Shown one piece after another: positions 1-5,075 of a stretch of 5,075 nucleotides of DNA (the stretch's first letter is position 1; every line of letters starts with the position of its first letter). Position numbers and translations under genes: made by a program. Where the stretch lies: the NCBI GenBank assembly GCA_039929105.1, contig JBDSRX010000024.1, forward strand, positions 1 through 5,075. Reading direction: 5' to 3'. Origin of the DNA: JBDSRX01 sp039929105. Its GTDB lineage: Bacteria; Patescibacteriota; Dojkabacteria; J137. The notes under the pieces are model-generated. The model was not told the DNA's origin. It searched no databases and saw only the letters and a program-made list of their open reading frames with translations.

Positions 1-555
1 ATCAACTCTTAATGTAATCGGCGGACTTGTAGGGTCGGACGCATATTTATATGTAACCTGTGCATTTTTATCGTCTGGATTAAAGATTTCTAAAGATTTA
101 TTTGATTCTTCAACATCTTTTTGGATTATCTTCTGAAGACTAGCTAAATCTGCTAAAGAATATATTTGAATATCTAAACTAGATGGAAGTTTTCCAGATA
201 TAAATTGATTTGTTTTTAAGGCATCGTATTGTACTGGCTGTACTTTTGCAGAATAGTCTCCATAAATTTTGTAAGCTTCTTCTTCTGATGTAAAACTTAA
301 ACTTTTAATTGTTGGTAAATCTTTCCACTTGTCTTTAAGATTGTTAATTACTTGAGTGTCTGTTCCAACATCAAAAAATACTAAAACATTACTTCTAGAT
401 TCTATATATTGAATCCATAAGTTTGAAAAGTAAGCTAAACCTGCAAAGATGCAAGCAACTAAAAATGCTAATGTCATAACACTTAAAGATCCCCATCCTG
501 CGAATCCACTTCTTTGAATTTGTTTTTTTGTGTTTACGAGAATTCTTGTGAACAT
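1..555 (-). CDS. ftsX: Cell division protein FtsX, N-terminal part (3' end outside window)
   Basis: This is the membrane subunit of the FtsEX complex, which passes ATP-driven conformational change across the membrane to activate peptidoglycan hydrolases or their adaptors during division. The visible 185 residues start with a short basic cytosolic segment (residues 1-20, several K and R), then one hydrophobic transmembrane segment (about 23-46). The start of the extracytoplasmic domain follows, with the family's VFFDVGT strand (59-65), a SFTSEEEAYK segment (87-96) and LPSSLDIQI (123-131). FtsX proteins are usually about 300 residues, so the last three membrane segments and the permease domain lie beyond position 1. 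The ATG at 555 is well fixed: an in-frame TAG at 567-565 excludes a longer protein and the next Met is residue 27. There is no Shine-Dalgarno sequence at useful spacing, but a good promoter lies directly upstream. The gene is 35 bp downstream of the oxidoreductase gene and one gene away from ftsE, which is unusual. The family call rests on topology, motifs and the ftsE neighbourhood. Confidence 0.88.
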   Translation of the reverse strand, partial: MFTRILVNTKKQIQRSGFAGWGSLSVMTLAFLVACIFAGLAYFSNLWIQYIESRSNVLVFFDVGTDTQVINNLKDKWKDLPTIKSLSFTSEEEAYKIYGDYSAKVQPVQYDALKTNQFISGKLPSSLDIQIYSLADLASLQKIIQKDVEESNKSLEIFNPDDKNAQVTYKYASDPTSPPITLRVD

Positions 556-561
556 ATGTTT

Positions 562-589
562 ATTCTATAATAAATCCTTATTTTATCAA
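562..589 (-). promoter_or_regulatory. Predicted sigma-70-type promoter of ftsX, leaderless geometry
   Basis: On the minus strand TTGATA (589-584, 5 of 6 to TTGACA) is followed by a 16-bp spacer and TAGAAT (567-562, 5 of 6 to TATAAT). Six bases separate TAGAAT from the ATG at 555, so a start seven bases after the -10 box falls on the A of the start codon. The -35 box begins right after the oxidoreductase stop codon (593-591). ftsX can therefore be transcribed on its own as a leaderless mRNA as well as by readthrough from ftsE. This is predicted from sequence only. Confidence 0.6.
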
Positions 590-590
590 G

Positions 591-1283
591 TTAATATTTA
601 GTTCTTTTAATTTCCACCTTATCTATAACCATATCAGAGGAAGTTTCTATTGTACTTACTACCACCTTAGCAACTTCAGCTGGATCCATAAATTTATCAA
701 TACCTCTTTCATATTTAAAATTTCTAAAAAGCTTTGTTTTCATTCCTCCAGGATAAATACCTATTACTCTAACACCTGTTCTTTTTAAGTCCGTTTTTAA
801 ACATTCAGTAAAACCATGAACTCCCCATTTAGATGCAGCGTAGACACTCTGAGAGGGTTTAGACTCTAAACCTGAGGTAGAGACAATATTTATAATATAA
901 CTTATTTCTTTTTTCTTAAGAAATGGAAGTGCAAGACTTGTATTAAATATTAATCCAGTTAAATTAACGTTAATAACTTTACTAATTTGATCAAAACTAT
1001 TCTCTTCTACTAAACCCTCTAGCCATATCCCAGCATTATTTATTATTACATCTAGATCTTCAAATTTACTAAAATAATCTTTTACCTCATTTTGGTTTGA
1101 AACATCTGCTAATTCAATATGAAATTTATCATTTTGGATCTCTGCTTTAACAGTTTCCATTGACTCTTTATTATTAGTATATGTATAAACAATACTTCCT
1201 TTATCTAAAAGTGTTTTTACAAGTTCTAGACCAAGTCCTGAAGTTCCACCGGTAACTAATACTTTTTTATTTTGGAGTTCCAT
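591..1283 (-). CDS. Short-chain dehydrogenase/reductase (SDR family), substrate unknown
   Basis: This 230-residue protein is a classical SDR, an NAD(P)(H)-dependent oxidoreductase of the Rossmann fold and probably cytosolic, since no signal peptide or membrane segment is seen. The glycine-rich cofactor motif TGGTSGLG is at 11-18, the adenine-contacting Asp at D60, and NNAG at 82-85. The catalytic tetrad is complete: N107, S135, Y148 and K152 (YAASK at 148-152). PGG follows at 178-180, where the family usually has PG. The end of the second strand (YTYTNN, 33-38) has no acidic residue, which weakly favours NADP(H). Full length for the family. The substrate cannot be read from sequence; FabG-like reductases and sugar or lipid reductases are all possible. 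The gene lies 25 bp downstream of ftsE and 35 bp upstream of ftsX, same strand, so it is probably co-transcribed with them. The ATG sits directly before the first Rossmann strand (KKVLVTGG). No Shine-Dalgarno is visible; a weak TAAACT lies six bases before the ATG. Confidence 0.9.
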   Translation of the reverse strand: MELQNKKVLVTGGTSGLGLELVKTLLDKGSIVYTYTNNKESMETVKAEIQNDKFHIELADVSNQNEVKDYFSKFEDLDVIINNAGIWLEGLVEENSFDQISKVINVNLTGLIFNTSLALPFLKKKEISYIINIVSTSGLESKPSQSVYAASKWGVHGFTECLKTDLKRTGVRVIGIYPGGMKTKLFRNFKYERGIDKFMDPAEVAKVVVSTIETSSDMVIDKVEIKRTKY

Positions 1284-1308
1284 AGAGAAAGTTTAAGAAG
1301 TTTTTTAA

Positions 1309-2820
1309 CTATGAATTTTCTTCTGTATATCTTTTAATTTCGTTTGCTATTATTATAACTTCTTCCGGATCTATTGTTATCTTTTTTGAAAGTCCTTCTG
1401 GACCATCATCAATAATTTCATCAATATATCTATATCCAGCAGACTTTAAATCTTCCATTACAACTTTAGGCAAGTTTAATTTTCTAATTGGAACTTTTCT
1501 AAGTGACGCTTTCTCTTCTACTGGCTCTTCTATAACTGGTGCAGGTTCTTCTTTCTTAGATCTATCTGTTGCCAAATTTAAATTAAGCTTAGATTTCTTA
1601 ACAGCTTTTTTACTATCTTCTTTAATTTCTTCTTTTATATCTTCAATTTTTTCTTCTACCGTTTCTTTTTTTTCATCTTCGTGATTAACGTTTAATGGCC
1701 TCTTCATTGGAGTATCTTTTAATACTTCTGTTATTGGTTCTTCATTTTGTTCTTCTAAAACATCTTCTTCAATTTTTCCTTCTCTAGGTGTTTCAACTTT
1801 TTCCTCTACCTTATTTTCAAATTCTTCTTTCTTTTCTTCTTTTTCTACTTTATTTGGAAGAGTTTCTTCTTCGTATATTAATGCTTCTCCTTCATCATGT
1901 TTTTTTACTGAGAATCTTGAAAATACTTTTCCTAAGAAACTTTGGTGTTCTTCAGGGATATCATCCACTCTGATATTTTCTACATCTGCAATTTTAAGTT
2001 TTGAATTACCTTCAATTGCATTCTTAATTGAACCATCATTTGATTTAGGTAAATTAACTTGAAATGTTTTCTTCTTTTTATCTTTAGATTCTTGTTTTTC
2101 TTTATCTGCTTTCTCAACCATTTGTTCTTCAAATCCAGAAGTCATTTCGTATTGTCCTTTATTGTCATCTCTGATTACATTTCCTCCATGCATTTGAATA
2201 ACTCTTTTATTTAAAGAGTTAACAATATCAGTTCCATGGGTAGACATAATAACTGTTGTTCCCCAGTTGTTAATTTTACTTAAAATCTGAACAATATCCC
2301 AAGCTGATGCTGGGTCTAAGTTTCCTGTTGGCTCGTCTGCAATTAATATTTTAGGGTTATTTGCGATAGCTCTAGCAATCGCAACTCTTTGTTGTTCTCC
2401 TCCAGACAACTGCCTAGGGAATGCTTGCATTCTATGAGAAAGTCCTACAATGTCTAGAACATAAGGTACTGTTTGTTTAATTTCGTCGTTTGATTTTCCA
2501 GCTGCTTCCATTGCAAAAGAAACATTCTCGTAAGCTGTTTTATCTGGGATTAATTTATAGTCTTGGAAAATAACACCAATTTCTCTTCTAAGTTTGTAAA
2601 CTTTAGATCTGGAAATAGAAGTGATGTCTTTATCTTTAAAATATACCTTTCCATAACTTGGAACTTCGTCTCTTATTAACATCTTAATTACTGTAGTTTT
2701 ACCGCTACCAGATGGACCAATAAGGAAGACAAATTCTCCATCTTCTATTTGAAAAGTTATATCGTTAACGGCAACAATCTTATTGTCGTAAAGTTTAGTA
2801 ACGTGATTAAAATGTACCAT
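1309..2820 (-). CDS. ftsE: Cell division ATP-binding protein FtsE with long C-terminal extension
   Basis: This is the cytosolic ABC ATPase of FtsEX, which powers FtsX-mediated control of cell-wall hydrolysis at the septum. The ATPase domain (about 1-225) is complete: Walker A GPSGSGKT (35-42), Q-loop Q86, signature LSGGEQ (138-143), Walker B ILIADE (158-163, catalytic E163), D-loop NLDP (167-170) and switch H195. MVHFNHVTKLYDNK at the N-terminus matches the usual FtsE start, so the ATG at 2820 is secure. FtsE is normally about 220-230 residues; this protein has 503. The extension has a K/E/Q-rich stretch (230-252), a conserved-looking middle segment with FLGKVFSRF (295-303), a long Glu/Lys-rich, probably disordered or coiled region (about 310-435), and a compact end (440-503). 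That end, with PKVVMEDLKSAGYRYIDEII followed by a second helix pair, resembles helix-hairpin-helix or SAM-like domains. Similar extended FtsE proteins are, from memory, found in Patescibacteria. The stop is TAG. It heads the leftward gene set and is divergent from the phosphoketolase gene. Confidence 0.93.
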   Translation of the reverse strand: MVHFNHVTKLYDNKIVAVNDITFQIEDGEFVFLIGPSGSGKTTVIKMLIRDEVPSYGKVYFKDKDITSISRSKVYKLRREIGVIFQDYKLIPDKTAYENVSFAMEAAGKSNDEIKQTVPYVLDIVGLSHRMQAFPRQLSGGEQQRVAIARAIANNPKILIADEPTGNLDPASAWDIVQILSKINNWGTTVIMSTHGTDIVNSLNKRVIQMHGGNVIRDDNKGQYEMTSGFEEQMVEKADKEKQESKDKKKKTFQVNLPKSNDGSIKNAIEGNSKLKIADVENIRVDDIPEEHQSFLGKVFSRFSVKKHDEGEALIYEEETLPNKVEKEEKKEEFENKVEEKVETPREGKIEEDVLEEQNEEPITEVLKDTPMKRPLNVNHEDEKKETVEEKIEDIKEEIKEDSKKAVKKSKLNLNLATDRSKKEEPAPVIEEPVEEKASLRKVPIRKLNLPKVVMEDLKSAGYRYIDEIIDDGPEGLSKKITIDPEEVIIIANEIKRYTEENS

Positions 2821-2824
2821 TTAC

Positions 2825-2851
2825 TTTATAATTTCATAAAAAAAGTGTCAC
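2825..2851 (-). promoter_or_regulatory. Weak candidate promoter just upstream of ftsE
   Basis: On the minus strand GTGACA (2851-2846) is followed by a 15-bp spacer and TATAAA (2830-2825), only four bases before the ftsE ATG at 2820. The spacer is short and the -10 box sits closer to the ATG than at ftsX and xfp. A start at the ATG is possible but less neat. A rival -10 box, TATGAT (2869-2864), would give a leader of about 37 nt starting near 2857 that contains GAGGTG, but it lacks a recognisable -35 box. The choice between them is open. Confidence 0.3.
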
Positions 2852-2902
2852 CTCACATAGGTTATCATAAATAAAACGATTGACCAAGAAATATTAACTC
2901 GA

Positions 2903-2958
2903 AGCTTATAGAGAACAGCTTAAAGCCATAAGCTACAATCTATAAGCTGTAAGCAATT
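2903..2958. repeat. Degenerate 7-bp tandem repeat (8 in-phase AGCT-type heptads) with dyad symmetry
   Basis: Reading from 2903 in steps of seven gives AGCTTAT, AGAGAAC, AGCTTAA, AGCCATA, AGCTACA, ATCTATA, AGCTGTA and AGCAATT. The first base is A in 8 of 8, the second G in 7 of 8 and the third C in 7 of 8. The array is also self-complementary. AGCTTATAG (2903-2911) pairs with CTATAAGCT (2940-2948), and inside it AGCTTA (2917-2922) pairs with TAAGCT (2929-2934), both centred at 2925.5. An alternative 8-bp pairing is ACAGCTTA (2915-2922) with TAAGCTGT (2943-2950). No T-run follows on either strand, so it does not look like a terminator. It lies between the divergent ftsE and xfp genes, ending six bases before the xfp -35 box. 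A spreading intergenic repeat or a regulatory site are both possible. Confidence 0.7.
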
Positions 2959-2964
2959 AGATCC

Positions 2965-2993
2965 TTGTCTGTAATCTGCATTTAGTCTAGAAT
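2965..2993 (+). promoter_or_regulatory. Predicted sigma-70-type promoter of xfp, leaderless geometry
   Basis: TTGTCT (2965-2970, 4 of 6 to TTGACA) is followed by a 17-bp spacer and TAGAAT (2988-2993, 5 of 6 to TATAAT). Six bases then lead to the ATG at 3000, so the predicted transcription start is the A of the start codon. The layout from the -10 box to the ATG is the same as at ftsX (TAGAATAAA, three bases, ATG). No Shine-Dalgarno sequence is present, as expected for a leaderless mRNA. Predicted from sequence only. Confidence 0.6.
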
Positions 2994-2999
2994 AAATTT

Positions 3000-5075
3000 A
3001 TGACCGAAATACAAAAAACAATTGATGCATACAAAAAACACCACCGACTATCAAATTATTTATCAGCTTCTATGTTGTATCTAAAGGAGAATTTTCTTTT
3101 AGAAAAAGAGTTAGAACAAAAACATTTTAAGACTAGAGTTTTAGGTCACTGGGGAACTGTTCCTGGATTAAACTTTATATATGGTGGTTTAAATTACATT
3201 ATAAATAAGAGGAAGCAATCACTTCTATTTATTGCTGGGCCTGGACATGGTGCACCGGCAGTTTTATCTAATATTTTCCTGGAGGGAACATTAGGAGAAT
3301 TTTACCCTGACTATACTATTACAAAACATGGATTTGGTCATTTAATAAAAGATTTTAGCTGGCCAGGGAAATTTCCAAGCCATGCCTCCCCTATGATCCC
3401 AGGCTCTATTGGTGAAGGGGGAGAATTAGGATATTCTCTTTCTATTGCTGCTGGTGCTGTAATGGATAATCCAGATTTAACAGCAGTTGCTGTAATAGGA
3501 GATGGTGAAGCTGAGACAGGAACGCTTGCTACAAGTTGGCACTCAAATAAGTTCTTAAATCCTATAAAAGATGGAACTGTGCTACCTATCCTTCATTTAA
3601 ATGGATACAAAATTTCAGGACCTACAATTTTCTCTTCGATGACGGATGAAGAGATTACTTCATATTTTAAAGGTTTAGGCTATATGCCTATTATTGTTGA
3701 TCAATATACTTCTAATGATGTCTATATTGATTTCTTAGAAGCTTTAATAACTGCATTTAACGATATTGATGAAATAAAATCTGGTTGGGGCGAGTATGAA
3801 TTTAGTAAAGCAGTTTGGCCAATGATAGTTTTGAAAACTAAGAAAGGTTGGACAGGAATTAAAACATTTAATGGAAAAGATATAGAAGATAATAATTTAT
3901 CTCATGGAATTCCTTTAACAAATCCTGCTAATGATGTAAAACAATTCGAAGCTGTTAAGGAATGGTTAGAATCCTATTACGTAAAAGAACTTATTGAAGA
4001 AGATTATTCTTTAATTTCTGAAATCTCAGACTTTATTCCAAAAGATGATTTAAGAATGGGAATGAATAAACATGCATATGGAAGTGAATTATCCCAAAGA
4101 TTAAAACTTCCAAGCTTAGAAGACCACGAACTTAAAAATTTCTCTAGAGATTCTAGACCAGATAGTCGAGTTCAAGAATTAAGTGAATATCTAAGAGATG
4201 TATTTAAATTAAACGAAGATAATGATAATTTTAGAGTATTCTCTCCAGATGAATCTGAATCTAATCTATTAGAGAATTTATTTGAAGCTACCAATAGAGT
4301 TTACGAATGGCCTATCAGAGCTCACGACGAACATATTTCTCAAGAAGGAAAAATATTAGAAGTTCTTAGTGAGAATTTATTATTTGCATGGATGCAAGGA
4401 TATACAGTAACAGGAAGGCATGGTTTATTAATTTCTTACGAAGCATTCTTAAATATTGTTTCTAGCCAAATAGATCAATATATAAAATATGTTAAACAAT
4501 GGAATCAAGTTCCTTTTAGAAAAGGATTGCCAGCATTTAATATAATTTCAACAAGTACTTTATGGAGACAAGAACATAATGGATTTACCCATCAAAATCC
4601 TACATTAATAAACTCTCTTCTTGTTAAACAAACAAAAGAAGTTGCTGCTTATTTTCCAGCAGACGTAAATACTTTATTAGCTACAATGCATAAAGTCTTA
4701 TTAGAAGATAATAAAGTAAATTTAATTACTGCATGTAAAAGAGAATTACCACAATGGTTTAAGTTAGAGGAAGCTAAGCAGTTGGTTAATAAAGGATATT
4801 TAGAAGTTGAGTGGGTTGGAAATGGTGGTACTGATATTACTCTTGTATCTGCCGGAGATTATCAAACAAACGAAACTATTGAAGCAGCCCAAATATTAAA
4901 AGAAGTGATTCCAGAATTAGGTTTTAGGTATGTAAATATAAATCAATTAAATCCATACGGTATTGGTTCCGAAAAGAATTTAATTAATACAGAAAAGAAG
5001 TTTAACGAAGTTTTTGGTAATGGAGAGGTAATATTTAATTTCCATGGATATCCAGAAGCAATAAAGCAATTAACA
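3000..5075 (+). CDS. xfp: Xylulose-5-phosphate/fructose-6-phosphate phosphoketolase (3' end outside window)
   Basis: This thiamine-diphosphate enzyme splits xylulose 5-phosphate (and often fructose 6-phosphate) with phosphate into acetyl phosphate and glyceraldehyde 3-phosphate (or erythrose 4-phosphate). Acetate kinase can turn the acetyl phosphate into ATP. The window shows 692 residues; the family has about 800, so roughly 100 C-terminal residues are missing. Visible motifs are GHWGTVPGLNF (49-59), GPGHG (80-84), EGGELGY (139-145), the diphosphate-binding GDGEAETG (167-174), HLNGYKI (199-205), SHGIPL (301-306), GRHG (472-475) and EHNGFTHQ (525-532). Aligned by eye with the Bifidobacterium enzyme, H50, H83, H128, H302, E458, Y480, H526, N527, H531 and K580 match active-site H64, H97, H142, H320, E479, Y501, H548, N549, H553 and K605. 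The usual GSIHEGG is GSIGEGG here (G138). The ATG at 3000 is fixed by an in-frame TAG at 2988. Whether it prefers the pentose or hexose substrate cannot be read. Confidence 0.97.
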   Translation, partial: MTEIQKTIDAYKKHHRLSNYLSASMLYLKENFLLEKELEQKHFKTRVLGHWGTVPGLNFIYGGLNYIINKRKQSLLFIAGPGHGAPAVLSNIFLEGTLGEFYPDYTITKHGFGHLIKDFSWPGKFPSHASPMIPGSIGEGGELGYSLSIAAGAVMDNPDLTAVAVIGDGEAETGTLATSWHSNKFLNPIKDGTVLPILHLNGYKISGPTIFSSMTDEEITSYFKGLGYMPIIVDQYTSNDVYIDFLEALITAFNDIDEIKSGWGEYEFSKAVWPMIVLKTKKGWTGIKTFNGKDIEDNNLSHGIPLTNPANDVKQFEAVKEWLESYYVKELIEEDYSLISEISDFIPKDDLRMGMNKHAYGSELSQRLKLPSLEDHELKNFSRDSRPDSRVQELSEYLRDVFKLNEDNDNFRVFSPDESESNLLENLFEATNRVYEWPIRAHDEHISQEGKILEVLSENLLFAWMQGYTVTGRHGLLISYEAFLNIVSSQIDQYIKYVKQWNQVPFRKGLPAFNIISTSTLWRQEHNGFTHQNPTLINSLLVKQTKEVAAYFPADVNTLLATMHKVLLEDNKVNLITACKRELPQWFKLEEAKQLVNKGYLEVEWVGNGGTDITLVSAGDYQTNETIEAAQILKEVIPELGFRYVNINQLNPYGIGSEKNLINTEKKFNEVFGNGEVIFNFHGYPEAIKQLT

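Noticed and set aside
571..576. AAGGAT on the minus strand upstream of ftsX, considered as a Shine-Dalgarno sequence
   Set aside because: It lies about 15 bases or more from the ATG and inside the spacer of the better-supported promoter, so it is poorly placed for ribosome binding.
1290..1310. Imperfect inverted repeat (AGTT...AACT with a T-run) between ftsE and the oxidoreductase gene, considered as a terminator
   Set aside because: The arms are short, AT-only beyond a few bases, and mismatched. Stability would be very low and the downstream gene is on the same strand, so readthrough is more likely.
1788..1973. 61-codon open frame on the plus strand opposite ftsE
   Set aside because: It is Leu/Phe-rich only because it reads the pyrimidine-rich complement of the Glu/Lys linker. 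It has no start signal or recognisable family, and the FtsE frame fully explains the sequence.
2903..2958. Heptad array considered as a CRISPR array or tRNA-like RNA gene
   Set aside because: Units are only 7 bp with no spacers. The foldings do not form a cloverleaf and no tRNA consensus boxes are present.
1..5075. Recoding of UGA as Gly or Trp, as in some Patescibacteria lineages and mycoplasmas
   Set aside because: No in-frame TGA occurs in any of the four genes, Trp is always TGG, Gly uses normal codons, and the visible stops are TAA and TAG. The window gives no evidence for recoding, although absence of TGA cannot fully exclude it.

Overview
The window is AT-rich bacterial DNA with high gene density. 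It holds four protein genes in two divergent blocks. Three genes run leftward on the minus strand, in transcription order: an FtsE-type ABC ATPase (2820 to 1309), a short-chain dehydrogenase/reductase (1283 to 591) and FtsX (555 to 1, cut by the window edge). One gene runs rightward: a xylulose-5-phosphate/fructose-6-phosphate phosphoketolase (3000 to 5075, cut by the right edge). The two blocks are separated by 179 bp, which carry the divergent promoters and a degenerate 7-bp tandem repeat.

The low GC content, the compact layout, the lack of Shine-Dalgarno sequences at useful distance and an FtsE with a long charged C-terminal tail ending in a small helical domain together suggest a Candidate Phyla Radiation (Patescibacteria) bacterium. 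This is inference: no rRNA or ribosomal protein is present. The standard genetic code fits, since Trp is TGG, the visible stops are TAA and TAG, and no TGA lies in frame.

Left block: FtsE and FtsX form the FtsEX complex, which couples cytosolic ATP hydrolysis to control of peptidoglycan hydrolases at the division site. The two genes are usually adjacent. Here an oxidoreductase gene sits between them, and FtsX has its own good promoter in the gap. Right block: phosphoketolase cleaves sugar phosphates to acetyl phosphate, which acetate kinase can use to make ATP in a fermentative cell. Nothing visible links it functionally to the left block.

The most interesting structure is in the gaps between genes. 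ftsX and xfp both start with the layout TAGAAT, six bases, ATG, with a good -35 box 16 or 17 bp further upstream. This puts the predicted transcription start exactly on the A of the start codon and predicts leaderless mRNAs. Upstream of the xfp promoter lie eight in-phase heptads of the AGCTTAT/AGCTATA type, which also form a symmetric dyad with mutually exclusive hairpins. The FtsE C-terminal extension (about 275 residues) and a His-to-Gly change in a highly conserved phosphoketolase motif are the main protein-level oddities.
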